Source: Acetobacterium wieringae | Lineage (GTDB): Bacteria > Bacillota > Clostridia > Eubacteriales > Eubacteriaceae | Assembly (NCBI RefSeq): GCF_026646375.1 | Contig: NZ_JAIPPU010000002.1 | Span: 300,359 to 364,358 of the forward strand | DNA length: 64,000 bases | Reading direction: 5' to 3' | Shown: piece by piece, positions 43,649 to 53,970 of the stretch | How positions within the stretch are numbered: the stretch's first letter is position 1 | Layout of the letters: each line of letters begins with the position of its first letter | Translations under genes and position numbers: made by a program | The notes under the pieces: generated by a model | What the model was told of the DNA's origin: nothing | The model's input: only the letters and a program-made list of their open reading frames with translations | Database searches by the model: none

Positions 43649-44383
43649 TTAATAATATACTTCCTTTAAGTAAAGCCCCTGAGCGGGAGCCGTTATTCCA
43701 GCCTGACTACGTTCTTGACTTTTAATGATTCCAGCTATCTCCTCCGGTTTTCGACGTTGATAGCCGACTTCATAAAGGGTTCCGACCATAATCCTGACCA
43801 TATTGTAGAGAAAGCCATTACCCCGAAATGTTATCTCATGAAGATCACCGTTTTTGTCAAATGAAATTTCTTCAATGGTACGGATCGTTGTTTTGATCGA
43901 ACTGCCACTAGCCATAAATGCCGTAAAATCATGCTCACCGATAAAATAGGATGCGGCTTCCTTCATTTTCTGCCAGTCCAGGGTACGACTCACATAAAAC
44001 GCCCGATCTGAGTAAAAGGGACTGCCAACTGGACTTTCGTAAATCTTATAGATATAACTCTTCCCTCTGGCATGATAACGACTATGAAAGTCAAGCTCTC
44101 GTTCGCTACTCCTAATAATTCGAATATCTGACGGCAATCTCGTGTTCAATGCCCGATGAAATGCCTCTGCTGGAATTGTGGATCTGGTTAAGAAATTGGC
44201 ACTTTGCCCCAAAGCATGGACACCAGCATCGGTTCGGCCAGATCCGATCAGATTGACCGTTTCGCCCGTTAACTCCCGGATTGCATTGATGATGACTTCC
44301 TGAATGGTCACTCCATTGGGTTGTATCTGCCAACCACAATAACCGGTACCACAATAGCTGATTATTAATTGGATATTTCTCAT
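43649..44383 (-). CDS. truA: tRNA pseudouridine(38-40) synthase
   Basis: A 244-residue pseudouridine synthase modifying the anticodon arm of tRNAs. The catalytic Asp lies in GSGRTDAGVHALGQSANF, and the N-terminal YCGTGYCGWQIQPN and FRGNGFLYNMVRIMVGTL are typical. It follows ecfT by 18 bases, the usual Firmicutes order after the ECF genes. Confidence 0.97.
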   Translation of the reverse strand: MRNIQLIISYCGTGYCGWQIQPNGVTIQEVIINAIRELTGETVNLIGSGRTDAGVHALGQSANFLTRSTIPAEAFHRALNTRLPSDIRIIRSSERELDFHSRYHARGKSYIYKIYESPVGSPFYSDRAFYVSRTLDWQKMKEAASYFIGEHDFTAFMASGSSIKTTIRTIEEISFDKNGDLHEITFRGNGFLYNMVRIMVGTLYEVGYQRRKPEEIAGIIKSQERSQAGITAPAQGLYLKEVYY

Positions 44384-44400
44384 TACACTGAATTTTATTC

Positions 44401-45222
44401 TTAAACCGGAAATAATAGCGGTATTTGAATCCAGGTAGTCAGATAAAGCCCCACGATCATCAGAAACATCAACACCAGACTGGCACCATCCCTGAATTCA
44501 AAAGCCAATTGCTTCATCCGGGTTCGGTTTTCGCCCCCCCGGTAGCAGCGTGCTTCCATGGCTGTAGCCAGTTCATCAGCTCTGCGAAATGCAGATATAA
44601 ACAATGGAATTAAAATTGGGATCAAATTCTTAGCCCGGGAAATAATATTTCCGGTTTCAAAATTTGCCCCTCTGGCTTTTTGGGCTTTCATGATTCGCTC
44701 GGTTTCTTCCATCAATGTTGGGATAAAGCGAAGCGCGATCGACATCATCATCGCTAACTCATGCGCATATCGCCGGACGAAGGGAATATATCGCATACAC
44801 CACTCCATCCCGTCAGTTAAATCAATCGGTGAGGTCGTTAGTGTCATAATACTGGTACCAACCACCAAAAAAATCAAGCGCAGAGCCATATAGGTTGCCA
44901 CTTTTAATCCTTCCAACGTCACTGTCAGCGGTCCTAAAGTTGCCACTACGGTTCCTGGCGTCATAAACAGATTGAGAACAACCGTCAACATAATAATCAG
45001 AACTAACCCTTTAATTCCACGGATAATATAACCCATCGGAATTTTGGATAACAGGGTGATGGTTGCCAGAATCAAAAATGTGGCAAGATATCCCCACAAG
45101 TTATTTAAAAAAAACAACATCACAACAAATGCTGTGGTAAACAGTATTTTCGTTCTCGGATCCAGTTTGTGAATCACTGAACCGGTTGGATAATACTGAC
45201 CAATCGTAACATCTTTTAACAT
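44401..45222 (-). CDS. ecfT: ECF transporter transmembrane subunit EcfT
   Basis: A 273-residue membrane scaffold of energy-coupling factor vitamin transporters. Six or so hydrophobic helices and the two cytoplasmic Ala-Arg-Gly coupling motifs (KAQKARGANF and an earlier AMEARCYRGG) are seen. It links the two ATPases to interchangeable S-components encoded elsewhere. Four bases after ecfA2. Confidence 0.95.
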   Translation of the reverse strand: MLKDVTIGQYYPTGSVIHKLDPRTKILFTTAFVVMLFFLNNLWGYLATFLILATITLLSKIPMGYIIRGIKGLVLIIMLTVVLNLFMTPGTVVATLGPLTVTLEGLKVATYMALRLIFLVVGTSIMTLTTSPIDLTDGMEWCMRYIPFVRRYAHELAMMMSIALRFIPTLMEETERIMKAQKARGANFETGNIISRAKNLIPILIPLFISAFRRADELATAMEARCYRGGENRTRMKQLAFEFRDGASLVLMFLMIVGLYLTTWIQIPLLFPV

Positions 45223-45226
45223 TTTA

Positions 45227-46081
45227 TTATCCTCTTATGACTTTGAGAATTTCTTTTTTGGCTGCTTCCACCGTAAAAATATCTTCTCTAATTTCTGGAT
45301 ACTTGTCTTTCAGTCGCCGCATCAGATAGGTTACCTCTGGTACCGCCAGGCCAATGCGCTCCAGGGTGGATATTTCTGTAAACACACGGTTTGGTGTATC
45401 ATAAAAAACAACTTCCCCTTCATTCATAACCAGAATCTTATCGACCATTTTTCCAATATCTTCCATACTATGAGACACCAGAATAACCGTTATTTGTTTC
45501 TGACGATGCAATGATTTGATCTGTGCCAATATTTCTTCCCGGCCGCGGGGATCAAGACCAGCGGTTGGTTCGTCGAGGATCAGTACCGCAGGTTCCATCG
45601 CAAGAACACCCGCAATGGCCACCCGTCGCATCTGTCCCCCCGATAATTCAAAGGGCGACTTATCTTTGATTGCATCAAAATCAAGACCCACCATTTTAAT
45701 TGATTGTCTGACCCGCTGATCAATTTCGTCCTCCGTGAGCCCCTGATTTCTGGGGCCAAAAGCGACATCTTTCTGGACGGTTTCCTCAAACAATTGGTGT
45801 TCCGGATATTGAAAGACCAGTCCAATCTGATGTCTGAGTTGAATCAATTCGGTTTTTTTCGTTTCGAAGATATCTTTCCCATCGACCAGAACGGTTCCTG
45901 ATGTCGGGGTTAATAAGCCGTTAAGATGCTGAATCAGCGTCGATTTACCTGAACCAGTGTGTCCGATAATGCCAATAAAACTGCCATCTTCGATGGTAAG
46001 ATTGATATCCTTGAGGGCTTTGAATTCAAAGGGTGAACCCTCCGAATAGGTATGGGATAGATTTTTTATTTCTACTGACAT
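45227..46081 (-). CDS. ecfA2: ECF transporter ATPase EcfA2
   Basis: A 284-residue ABC ATPase. Walker [11 protein letters not shown]-loop [12 protein letters not shown], signature LSGGQMRR, Walker [13 protein letters not shown] and the switch histidine (VSHSMEDI) are present. It pairs with EcfA1; its start overlaps that gene by ten bases. Confidence 0.95.
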   Translation of the reverse strand: MSVEIKNLSHTYSEGSPFEFKALKDINLTIEDGSFIGIIGHTGSGKSTLIQHLNGLLTPTSGTVLVDGKDIFETKKTELIQLRHQIGLVFQYPEHQLFEETVQKDVAFGPRNQGLTEDEIDQRVRQSIKMVGLDFDAIKDKSPFELSGGQMRRVAIAGVLAMEPAVLILDEPTAGLDPRGREEILAQIKSLHRQKQITVILVSHSMEDIGKMVDKILVMNEGEVVFYDTPNRVFTEISTLERIGLAVPEVTYLMRRLKDKYPEIREDIFTVEAAKKEILKVIRG

Positions 46082-46923
46082 AAGACATCCACCATTTCCT
46101 CGATGCTTAGAACATCATCCGCAATTTCAAGTCCGGCACTTCGCAGTTCATACGCCAACTCCGTCATTTGGGGTACATCCAGACCAATTTCTTTGAGCCG
46201 TTTTACCTGTTTAAAGATCGTCCGCGGTTCACCTTCCATAACTACCTTGCCTTTGTCCAGCACAATAATCCGGTCCGCATCGACGATTTCTTCCATAAAA
46301 TGAGTGATATGAATAACCGTCATTTCTTTATCACGATTAAGTCGCTTGATTGTTTCCATCACTTCCCGTCGTCCGGATGGATCCAGCATCGCTGTGGGTT
46401 CATCGAATATGATACATTCGGGTTCCATCGCTAAAATTCCGGCGATCGCAATCCGCTGTTTTTGACCACCTGACAATTGATGGGGTTTCTGATGGGCGTA
46501 GGCCTGCATTTCCACCACAGCTAAAGCCCGATCTACCCGTTCTCTGATTTCTTGGGGTGGTACCCCCAGATTTTCAGGCCCGAAGGCCACATCTTCTTCA
46601 ACAATCGTCGCAACCAACTGATTATCGGGGTTTTGGAATACCATTCCAGCAGTCTGACGAATTGTCCATAAGCTTTCATGGTCCTTGGTATTGAGCCCGC
46701 TGACAATTACATCACCTTGAGTCGGAAAGATAATCGCATTAAGTAATTTGGAAAGGGTGGATTTCCCCGAACCATTATGTCCGATGATTCCGACAAATTC
46801 ACCTTTTTCAATATGTAAACTGACGCCATCCAAGGCTACGACGGATTCGTTTTCGTTATTATGAGGATATTTGAAATACACATCCTGCACATCAATCATT
46901 CTTTTTTTACTATCCATTATCAC
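46072..46923 (-). CDS. ecfA1: ECF transporter ATPase EcfA1
   Basis: A 283-residue ABC ATPase, partner of EcfA2: Walker [11 protein letters not shown]-loop [12 protein letters not shown], signature LSGGQKQR, Walker [13 protein letters not shown], His in [12 protein letters not shown] start after AAGGTGA is taken; an ATG two codons on is possible. First gene of ecfA1-ecfA2-ecfT-truA. Confidence 0.95.
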   Translation of the reverse strand: MIMDSKKRMIDVQDVYFKYPHNNENESVVALDGVSLHIEKGEFVGIIGHNGSGKSTLSKLLNAIIFPTQGDVIVSGLNTKDHESLWTIRQTAGMVFQNPDNQLVATIVEEDVAFGPENLGVPPQEIRERVDRALAVVEMQAYAHQKPHQLSGGQKQRIAIAGILAMEPECIIFDEPTAMLDPSGRREVMETIKRLNRDKEMTVIHITHFMEEIVDADRIIVLDKGKVVMEGEPRTIFKQVKRLKEIGLDVPQMTELAYELRSAGLEIADDVLSIEEMVDVLCQ

Positions 46924-46957
46924 GTGTAATCACCTTCTTTGGGTGTTAATTAACTTT

Positions 46958-47000
46958 ATAATACAAGAAAGGGATTAAGCGTCAATAACATCTTAATCCC
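46958..47000 (-). promoter_or_regulatory. alpha-operon terminator with embedded ecf promoter
   Basis: GGGATTAAG (47-kb side) and CTTAATCCC (46992-47000 and 46971-46979) form the rplQ terminator stem, followed by TTTCTTG on the minus strand. The -35 TTGACG (46985-46980) is in its loop and the -10 TATTAT (46963-46958) follows after 16 bases, giving a promoter for ecfA1. Confidence 0.65.
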
Positions 47001-47016
47001 CTGTATGCCTCTTAAA

Positions 47017-47358
47017 TTATACTAATTCAATTATCGCCATTTCGGCGCCGTCGCCACGACGTGGTCCAACACGATAAATTCGTGTGTAACCACCGTTTCG
47101 TTCAGTATATTTAGGTGCAATTTCGTCAAACAATTGTTTTACCACTGCTTCCTGAGTGATATATGAAATTGCCTGTCTTCTGGCATGTAAGTCGCCTCTT
47201 TTACCTAAAGTGACCATTTTATCTGCAATTCTTTTTACTTCCTTCGCTCTGGTTACGGTTGTTTCAATTTTACCATGTTCTAAAAGGGCAGTGGTAAGAT
47301 TACGTAGTAATGCTCTTCTTTGATCAGAGGGACGGCCTAGTTTTCGATATCCCGCCAT
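47017..47358 (-). CDS. rplQ: 50S ribosomal protein L17
   Basis: L17, 113 residues, near the exit tunnel. [20 protein letters not shown] and the end [16 protein letters not shown] identify it. Last gene of the alpha operon, four bases after rpoA. Confidence 0.98.
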   Translation of the reverse strand: MAGYRKLGRPSDQRRALLRNLTTALLEHGKIETTVTRAKEVKRIADKMVTLGKRGDLHARRQAISYITQEAVVKQLFDEIAPKYTERNGGYTRIYRVGPRRGDGAEMAIIELV

Positions 47359-47362
47359 AGTG

Positions 47363-48322
47363 TTACTCCTTTGCCTTTTCTTCTTCTTGACTCAAGGACA
47401 ATCCAATTTCTGCTAGTTTGTGCTTGATTTCATTCAGGGATTTACGACCGAGGTTTCGGACTTTAATCATGTCCTCTTCGCTTCGTTGTGTTAATTTTTC
47501 AACTGTATCGATATTTGCCCGTCGCAGACAATTACTGGATCTTACAGAAAGCTCCAATTCTTCGATGGACATTTCGCGAATACGTTCTTTTTCACTTTCT
47601 TCTTTTTCCACCATGATTTCCACCGTAGTGGCATGCTCGGTCAAGTTAATGAACAGGTTGAGATGTTCACTTAACACTTTCGCCGCTAAAGAAAGCGCTT
47701 CCTCCGGGGTTGTGGTTCCATCAGTCCAGATATCGATGGTCAATTTATCAAAATCGGTAATCTGACCGACTCGGGTATTTTCTACGAGAAAATTAACTTT
47801 GATAATCGGAGAGAAGATTGAATCCATTGGGATGGTTCCAATCGGCATACCCGGATATTTGTTTTTATCTGCTGCCACATAGCCTCGTCCCTTTTCAATG
47901 CGCATTTCCATGTTCAGAGTAGACCCCTTGGACAAGGTAGCAATGTGCATTTCCGGATTAAGGATATCGACGTCCGCATCGGCAATAATATCACCAGCGG
48001 TGATCTCACCTTCTTCTGAAGCCTCAATGTAAATAACCTTAGGCTCATCGGTATAAATTTCTGCTGCCAAACCTTTAAGGTTCAGAAGGATTTCTATAAC
48101 ATCCTCTTTAACCCCTGGAATAGTAGAGAATTCGTGTAATACGCCTTCAATCTTTACTGATGTGACTGCCACACCCGGCAGGGATGACAGCATTATTCGT
48201 CTCAGACTGTTACCAAGGGTGGTTCCGTATCCCCGTTCTAAAGGTTCAATAACAAACCGCCCGTAGGTATCGTCGTCTTTTTTATCAACAATTTCGATGA
48301 CTGGTTTCTCGAATTCGATCAT
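47363..48322 (-). CDS. rpoA: RNA polymerase alpha subunit
   Basis: A 319-residue alpha subunit. The N-terminal domain (about 1-230) has [20 protein letters not shown] for dimerisation and assembly; the C-terminal domain (about 250-310) has [19 protein letters not shown] and the [15 protein letters not shown] helices that bind UP elements and activators. Length is normal. Confidence 0.98.
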   Translation of the reverse strand: MIEFEKPVIEIVDKKDDDTYGRFVIEPLERGYGTTLGNSLRRIMLSSLPGVAVTSVKIEGVLHEFSTIPGVKEDVIEILLNLKGLAAEIYTDEPKVIYIEASEEGEITAGDIIADADVDILNPEMHIATLSKGSTLNMEMRIEKGRGYVAADKNKYPGMPIGTIPMDSIFSPIIKVNFLVENTRVGQITDFDKLTIDIWTDGTTTPEEALSLAAKVLSEHLNLFINLTEHATTVEIMVEKEESEKERIREMSIEELELSVRSSNCLRRANIDTVEKLTQRSEEDMIKVRNLGRKSLNEIKHKLAEIGLSLSQEEEKAKE

Positions 48323-48393
48323 TTATCAGACCCTCCTACTTATTTATAATCCATACATTAACATGAGGGTTAATTGGTTCCCGAACATGTAGC

Positions 48394-49023
48394 CTATTTA
48401 GAATACAATTCAACAATAAGATGTTCAGCAATTTCGACATCTAAGTCTTCTACTGCCGGTCTGCCAATGACTTTTCCTGATAGTGTGTCAACATCTCTCG
48501 ACAACCATGAAGCCATGGTTCGATTTTCAGTCGCTTCTAAAATATCTTTGAATTTCTGTGATTTTTTGCTTCTTGGTCGAACTTCAATGACATCGCCTTC
48601 TTTCATGATGTAAGAAGGAATATTCAGTTTTTTTCCGTTGACCAGGAAATGTTCATGATCGACCAACTGACGAGCCTCTTTACGAGAGGTTGCCAGACCC
48701 AACCGATAAACAACATTATCCATACGTGATTCTAAGTGAATCAATAAGTTGTGACCAGTGATCCCTTTTTGCTTTTCAGCAATTTCAAAATAGCCACGGA
48801 ATTGTTTTTCAAGCACACCGTAAATACGTTTTGCTTTTTGTTTTTCTCTTAACTGAAGACCATATTCAGATAATTTTGTTCGTCTTTTGCCATGTTGGCC
48901 TGGTGGTGTTGGTCGTCTTTCAAACGCACATTTATTTGTAGAATAACAACGTTCTCCCTTCAGGTACAGTTTTGCACCTTCACGTCTACATTGTCGGCAT
49001 GATGCTTCTATATTTCTTGACAT
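48394..49023 (-). CDS. rpsD: 30S ribosomal protein S4
   Basis: S4, 209 residues, primary 16S rRNA binder. The N-terminal zinc motif Cys9-x2-Cys12-x13-Cys26-x5-Cys32 is intact (a C-plus version), followed by [17 protein letters not shown] and the S4 RNA-binding domain. Unlike B. subtilis, rpsD is inside the alpha operon. Confidence 0.98.
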   Translation of the reverse strand: MSRNIEASCRQCRREGAKLYLKGERCYSTNKCAFERRPTPPGQHGKRRTKLSEYGLQLREKQKAKRIYGVLEKQFRGYFEIAEKQKGITGHNLLIHLESRMDNVVYRLGLATSRKEARQLVDHEHFLVNGKKLNIPSYIMKEGDVIEVRPRSKKSQKFKDILEATENRTMASWLSRDVDTLSGKVIGRPAVEDLDVEIAEHLIVELYSK

Positions 49024-49039
49024 TATTTTCGCCCTCCTG

Positions 49040-49432
49040 TTATACTCGTCGTCGCTTAGGTGGTCGACAACCGTTATGTGGAATAGGCGTTACATCACGG
49101 ATCAGGGTAATTTCTAATCCCGCCGCCTGTAAGGCCCGAATTGCTGCCTCACGTCCGGAACCAGGGCCTTTAACTAAAACTTCGACACTTTTAAGGCCGT
49201 GCTCCATAGCCGCTTTTGCAGCTTCTTCTGCAGCCATTTGAGACGCAAAAGGGGTGCTTTTACGTGATCCTTTAAAGCCTAATCCACCTGAACTTGCCCA
49301 CGAAAGCGCATTTCCGGAGATATCAGTAATGGTAACAATCGTATTATTGAAAGAAGATTGAATATGGGCCTGGCCACGTTCGATATTCTTTTTAATTTTT
49401 TTAACTTTTCTTCGTGCTTTTTTAACTGCCAT
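49040..49432 (-). CDS. rpsK: 30S ribosomal protein S11
   Basis: S11, 130 residues, platform protein near the mRNA exit. [20 protein letters not shown] and the basic end [11 protein letters not shown] are diagnostic. Thirteen bases after rpsM. Confidence 0.98.
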   Translation of the reverse strand: MAVKKARRKVKKIKKNIERGQAHIQSSFNNTIVTITDISGNALSWASSGGLGFKGSRKSTPFASQMAAEEAAKAAMEHGLKSVEVLVKGPGSGREAAIRALQAAGLEITLIRDVTPIPHNGCRPPKRRRV

Positions 49433-49445
49433 TCTTTAGCCCTCC

Positions 49446-49808
49446 TTATTTCTTTTTGCTTACGAGACGTTTCGGACCTTTTCGAGTTCTGGCATTCGTT
49501 TTTGTCTTTTGCCCTCTAACAGGAAGTCCTCGACGATGACGTAATCCTCTATAAGATCCAATTTCGATCAGTCGTTTGATGTTTAAGTTGACTTCTCTAC
49601 GAAGGTCACCTTCAACGGTGTATTTGTCTATCGTATTTCGCAGATCATTTACTTCAGTTTCTGTAAGATCTTTAACTCTGGTATCTGGATTAATGTTTAA
49701 AGCTTTTAAGATTTCCAGTGATGTTGAATGTCCAATACCGTAGATATAAGTTAATCCAATTTCTACCCGCTTATCTCGGGGTAAATCGACTCCGGCAATT
49801 CTTGCCAT
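49446..49808 (-). CDS. rpsM: 30S ribosomal protein S13
   Basis: S13, 120 residues, in the head, contacting L5 and P-site t[23 protein letters not shown] and [16 protein letters not shown] identify it. The gap of 144 bases from rpmJ is unusually long and holds a GAACATG/CATGTTC hairpin and a CGTTA/TAACG hairpin, possibly a leader. Confidence 0.98.
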   Translation of the reverse strand: MARIAGVDLPRDKRVEIGLTYIYGIGHSTSLEILKALNINPDTRVKDLTETEVNDLRNTIDKYTVEGDLRREVNLNIKRLIEIGSYRGLRHRRGLPVRGQKTKTNARTRKGPKRLVSKKK

Positions 49809-49952
49809 AGGGTGTGTACCTCCTAATTATTTTCTAAATGCTGGTCAATTAATCACGTTAGTGACGTAACGAAATTAAAACCCAGGGTGTTTTATATCAT
49901 GAACATGACTAAAATTGCCGCGGCCATGTTCTTTTTTTCTGGACTCGACGGT

Positions 49953-50066
49953 TTAACCTTGTTTTTGTTTGTGTTTTGGATTTTCACAAATTACCATAAC
50001 ACGACCATTTCTCTTAATAATTTTGCATTTTTCACAAATCGGTTTAACTGATGGTCTAACTTTCAT
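49953..50066 (-). CDS. rpmJ: 50S ribosomal protein L36
   Basis: A 37-residue protein beginning [20 protein letters not shown] and ending in KHKQKQG. The zinc ligands Cys11, Cys14, Cys27 and His32 are all there, so this is the C-plus form. AGGAGGC precedes the ATG; it lies 13 bases after infA, its usual place. Confidence 0.98.
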   Translation of the reverse strand: MKVRPSVKPICEKCKIIKRNGRVMVICENPKHKQKQG

Positions 50067-50079
50067 TTGTATGCCTCCT

Positions 50080-50307
50080 TTATGATTTCCCTTTTCCACG
50101 CCATACGATACGACCGCGGGTCAAATCATATGGGGATAATTCAACAACTACTTTATCTCCGGGTAAAATTCTGATATAATTCATGCGAAGTTTTCCCGAA
50201 ATATGCGCAGTTATCTGATGTCCATTTTCCAATTCTACTAAGAAAATAGTATTTGGTAATGACTCAATCACTGAGCCTTCTACCTCGATAACATCTTTTT
50301 TGGCCAT
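50080..50307 (-). CDS. infA: translation initiation factor IF-1
   Basis: IF-1, 75 residues, an OB-fold protein that occupies the A site during initiation. [38 protein letters not shown] and [11 protein letters not shown] are typical. Directly follows the KOW gene (3 bases). Confidence 0.98.
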   Translation of the reverse strand: MAKKDVIEVEGSVIESLPNTIFLVELENGHQITAHISGKLRMNYIRILPGDKVVVELSPYDLTRGRIVWRGKGKS

Positions 50308-50310
50308 TGA

Positions 50311-50613
50311 TCAAACCTCCTCACGATTCTCATCCCCAATACCATCAGGCATGTGATAGGACTCGAGTATTTTTCTAATCTCAGCGTTAGTTACATTTTT
50401 TCCATTTAATATTTTATCACGAATATCTGTGGCTATGTGATTCGTCTTCGCCAAGTGTTTGACCTTCTTTTTTTTTGGATTACTCACTTTTCGAAGCTTT
50501 CCATTTGATACCATGGTGAACTGTTCGTCCACCACTTCAATAACCACCATATACTGACCTTTATCCCGGCCAGCTTTTGAACGAACCACCTGTCCAACTC
50601 TATATTCATTCAT
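50311..50613 (-). CDS. KOW-domain RNA-binding protein (L14e-like)
   Basis: A 100-residue protein with a KOW-type start VGQVVRSKAGRDKGQYMVV, like the L14e/L6e-like KOW proteins found between map and infA in many Clostridia. The later part is basic (NPKKKKVKHLAKT) then acidic. Its position suggests a role on the ribosome or in translation, but no function is established. Twelve bases after map. Confidence 0.9.
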   Translation of the reverse strand: MNEYRVGQVVRSKAGRDKGQYMVVIEVVDEQFTMVSNGKLRKVSNPKKKKVKHLAKTNHIATDIRDKILNGKNVTNAEIRKILESYHMPDGIGDENREEV

Positions 50614-50625
50614 TCAAACACCAAC

Positions 50626-51375
50626 TTATATTACTGTTAAAAGCTCGGGATCACCCGTTCCGGTAATCAGAATGGTGTGCTCATAATGTGAAGAAAGCTT
50701 TCCGTCAGTGGTTACCACCGTCCAACCGTCTTTTAACGTAACAACGTCATACGTTCCGGCATTTACCATTGGTTCAATGGCCAATGTCATTCCCTGCCGT
50801 AGCCGTGGTCCGCGACCCTTAGGCCCAAAGTTAGGAATCGGTGGATCTTCATGCATTTGTTTTCCAACACCATGGCCGACATAGTCCCGGACCACTGAAA
50901 AACCGTTGTCCTCAACATATTTCTGAATCGCATTCGAAATGTCTGACAAGCGATAGCCATCTCTGGCATAAGCAATCCCCTTATAAAAGGACTCTCTTGT
51001 GATTCGAATCAGCTTTTCTGCTTCATCAGAAATCGTGCCGACGCCATGTGTAACAGCCGCATCACCAACGTAACCTTTGAATGTCGCTCCAATGTCGATA
51101 CTGATGATATCACCATCCTGCAAACGTCGCTTCTCAGGAATCCCATGGACAACCACTTCATTAATAGAAGCGCAAATTGAGTTAGGGAATCCACCATAGC
51201 CTTTGAATGTTGGAACTGCTCCGGCATCACGAATATACTTTTCAACTGCGTGGTCCAGTTCTTGTGTTGTTACCCCAGGCTTGATCATTGTCTCTACTAA
51301 GGCATGAGCGCCTGCCACAATTTTTCCGGCATGGCGCATTAGATCAATTTCCTTTTGGGATTTTATGGTTATCAT
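50626..51375 (-). CDS. map: methionine aminopeptidase type I
   Basis: A 249-residue dimetal enzyme that removes the initiator methionine. Metal ligands are seen in SIDIGATFKGYVGDAAVTHG (two Asp), YVGHGVGKQMHEDP (His), AIEPMVNAG (Glu) and the final EHTILITG (Glu). No N-terminal extension or SEC-C motif. Two bases after adk. Confidence 0.98.
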   Translation of the reverse strand: MITIKSQKEIDLMRHAGKIVAGAHALVETMIKPGVTTQELDHAVEKYIRDAGAVPTFKGYGGFPNSICASINEVVVHGIPEKRRLQDGDIISIDIGATFKGYVGDAAVTHGVGTISDEAEKLIRITRESFYKGIAYARDGYRLSDISNAIQKYVEDNGFSVVRDYVGHGVGKQMHEDPPIPNFGPKGRGPRLRQGMTLAIEPMVNAGTYDVVTLKDGWTVVTTDGKLSSHYEHTILITGTGDPELLTVI

Positions 51376-51377
51376 CT

Positions 51378-52037
51378 TTAATTAACTCCATTTAGGATTT
51401 TTTCGATATTATCAAAAACATCCTTCATATGTTGCAATCCATTAATATTAATGATCTTTTGTTTGTCTTCATAAAATTCGATTAATGGTTCTGTCTGATC
51501 TTGATATACTTCAATTCGCTTCTTAACGGTTTCGACTTTATCGTCTTCCCGTTGGTATAAAGGTGTTCCGTCTAAATCACAGACACCCTCGACCTTCGGT
51601 TTACTGTACTTGATATGATAGGTTGCATGGCATGTCGGACAAATCCGGCGACCTGAAACCCGTTCAATCAAAATGTCAAAAGGCACATCAAGATTGATTG
51701 CAAAATCCAACTCACAATCACGTTTGGCATTGATCCGACATAACGCTTCTGCCTGATGAACCGTTCGTGGGAATCCATCCAGCAAATAGCCATACCCGGC
51801 AGCCAATACATCTTCGTGTGTCAACCGATCTTCAACCATATCAACAACTAAGTCATCTGGAACCAAAAGACCTTGTGCCATATACTCTTTAGCTTTTTTT
51901 CCAAGTGGCGTATCTTTACTCATGTTTTCTCGAAAGAGATCGCCAGTAGAAATATGAGGGATACCATAAGTTTCACAAATTCGCTTCGCCTGTGTCCCTT
52001 TGCCAGCTCCCGGAGGTCCTAATAATACAATTCTCAT
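51378..52037 (-). CDS. adk: adenylate kinase
   Basis: A 219-residue kinase interconverting ATP, AMP and ADP. P-loop GPPGAGKGTQA, NMP site ISTGDLFREN, DGFPRT and a long LID with CPTCHATYH and a third Cys plus Asp (GVCDLDGTP), so a Gram-positive zinc-type lid. It follows secY by 23 bases. Confidence 0.98.
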   Translation of the reverse strand: MRIVLLGPPGAGKGTQAKRICETYGIPHISTGDLFRENMSKDTPLGKKAKEYMAQGLLVPDDLVVDMVEDRLTHEDVLAAGYGYLLDGFPRTVHQAEALCRINAKRDCELDFAINLDVPFDILIERVSGRRICPTCHATYHIKYSKPKVEGVCDLDGTPLYQREDDKVETVKKRIEVYQDQTEPLIEFYEDKQKIININGLQHMKDVFDNIEKILNGVN

Positions 52038-52060
52038 TTTTCACTTAACTCCAGTTCATT

Positions 52061-53320
52061 TTAAGATTTTAAAAATCCCTGATGGTGTCTCATCATCATT
52101 TCTGCTTCAATCTGCTTAACCGTTTCAAGGGCTACCCCAACCACAATCAGCAAACTTGTTCCGCCGAATTGAAGATTGACACCCATAAAATTACCTACAA
52201 AAATAGGAATAACAGCAATGATCGCTAAAAAGACGCCACCAAATAATGTTAATCGGTTCATAATTCTCGACAAATACTCTACAGTTGGTTTTCCAGGTCT
52301 GATCCCAGGAATATAACCACCTTGTTTCTTGATATTTTCTGCGATATCAAACGGATTAAATGTTACAGCTGTATAAAAATAGGTAAACGCAATTATTAGT
52401 GTGATGTAAATAATATTAGTGAGCCAGGATCCCCAGGCAAAATAGGTTGAAATAAAGTTTGCAAAAGCCGATGTCGGAAAAAAGCTGGCAAGTGTCGCTG
52501 GAAATAGTGTTAGCGAACTGGCAAAGATTACCGGAATAACGCCTGCCATATTCACACGCATCGGGATGTGTGTGGTTTGTCCGCCGTACATTTTTCGGCC
52601 AACAACCCGCTTTGCATACTGAACCGGAATGCGTCGTTGTCCTTCCTGAACAGCAACCACCCCTAAGATCACCACAACAATAAAAACCAAAAACACAATC
52701 AGGGTGATGATATTTAAAGTTCCAATTGTCAGGTATTGATACATTTGGCCGATTGCCGTTGGAATACGGGAAATGATACTGATAAAGATAATCAAAGAGA
52801 TACCGTTGCCGATACCATTTTCAGTGATTTGCTCACCCAGATACATTAAAAACGCAGTCCCAGCCGTAATACATAATACAACCGTAAAGACAGTAAATGG
52901 TGTTTTTTCAACTAGCAAGTCTCCGAAGGATAAGCTCATTCCCAGTGCCTGAATCAGTGCCAGAATAATGGTAAGGTACCGCGTATACTGAGCCAGTTTT
53001 TTTCGTCCTTCTTCACCTTCTTTTTGTAGCGCTTCCAAAGCCGGAATTGCAAATGCCAGAAGGTTCATGATAATTGAAGCATTAATATACGGGGTGATAC
53101 TCATGGCAAAAATAGTAAAATTGCCAAAGTTACCACCGGATATAATATCAAACAGACCAAAAATTCCACTATCGTTGACGAGTTGACTAAGCTGTTCGGT
53201 ATCGATGAAAGGAACCGGTATGAAGGATCCCAAACGATATATAAACAGCATCGCTAACGTAAATATTATTTTTCGTCGTAGATCTGGAATTTTCCAAGCA
53301 TCCTTCAAGGTAGAGACCAT
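52061..53320 (-). CDS. secY: protein translocase subunit SecY
   Basis: The 419-residue channel of the Sec translocon, with ten transmembrane helices. Landmarks are LFIYRLGSFIPVPFIDT, the plug-region ISGGNFGNFTIFAMSITPYI, GVVAVQEGQRRIPVQYAKR and RPGKPTVEYLSRIMNRLT. It works with SecA (also in this window). One base after rplO. Confidence 0.98.
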   Translation of the reverse strand: MVSTLKDAWKIPDLRRKIIFTLAMLFIYRLGSFIPVPFIDTEQLSQLVNDSGIFGLFDIISGGNFGNFTIFAMSITPYINASIIMNLLAFAIPALEALQKEGEEGRKKLAQYTRYLTIILALIQALGMSLSFGDLLVEKTPFTVFTVVLCITAGTAFLMYLGEQITENGIGNGISLIIFISIISRIPTAIGQMYQYLTIGTLNIITLIVFLVFIVVVILGVVAVQEGQRRIPVQYAKRVVGRKMYGGQTTHIPMRVNMAGVIPVIFASSLTLFPATLASFFPTSAFANFISTYFAWGSWLTNIIYITLIIAFTYFYTAVTFNPFDIAENIKKQGGYIPGIRPGKPTVEYLSRIMNRLTLFGGVFLAIIAVIPIFVGNFMGVNLQFGGTSLLIVVGVALETVKQIEAEMMMRHHQGFLKS

Positions 53321-53321
53321 A

Positions 53322-53765
53322 CTAGATCACCTCTACCTTTCCTCCTCCAGCGAGAATTTTCTCCTCAGCTGATTTGCTGATTTTATGTGCTTTGATGGTG
53401 AATGCCTTTTCAACTTCGCCGTTGCCCAGGATTTTTAAACCATCATTTAATTTACGGACAAATCCGTATTCCATCAATAGTTCTGGAGTAATCACTGTGT
53501 TTGCGTCAAAAGCATTCAGCTCACCAACATTAACTATTGCATATGTTTTTTTGAATCGTGCGTTTGAAAAACCGCGTTTTGGTAAACGTCTCGCCAAAGG
53601 CATTTGTCCACCTTCAAAACCTGGTCGTACGCCACCACCGGAACGTGATTTTTGTCCATCCTGTCCACGACCAGCTGTTTTTCCAAGACCAGAACCTGTA
53701 CCTCGTCCTTTTCGCTTGGGTGCCTTTTTTGAACCTGGGGCTGGACTTAAAGTATGTAACTTCAT
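53322..53765 (-). CDS. rplO: 50S ribosomal protein L15
   Basis: L15, 147 residues, a central large-subunit assembly protein. The glycine/basic loop around [20 protein letters not shown] and [17 protein letters not shown] are typical. Eleven bases after rpmD. Confidence 0.98.
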   Translation of the reverse strand: MKLHTLSPAPGSKKAPKRKGRGTGSGLGKTAGRGQDGQKSRSGGGVRPGFEGGQMPLARRLPKRGFSNARFKKTYAIVNVGELNAFDANTVITPELLMEYGFVRKLNDGLKILGNGEVEKAFTIKAHKISKSAEEKILAGGGKVEVI

Positions 53766-53776
53766 CTCGACACCTC

Positions 53777-53959
53777 CTATACTTCTTTTACTTCGAGCAT
53801 GAAGTCTGTTCGATGTATCATGCCACGAATCTGAGGTGTATCATTATGTGTTACGGTTTGGCCAATTTTCTTCAGGCCTAAAGCTTGAATGGTAGCCCGT
53901 TGTTTTGGGTTTCGACCAATCAAACTTTTCTTTAGTGTAATTTCTAATTGCTTAGCCAT
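53777..53959 (-). CDS. rpmD: 50S ribosomal protein L30
   Basis: L30, 60 residues. [20 protein letters not shown] and [20 protein letters not shown] are diagnostic; short bacterial form. Between rpsE and rplO as usual. Confidence 0.97.
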   Translation of the reverse strand: MAKQLEITLKKSLIGRNPKQRATIQALGLKKIGQTVTHNDTPQIRGMIHRTDFMLEVKEV

Positions 53960-53970
53960 AATGATTCCTC

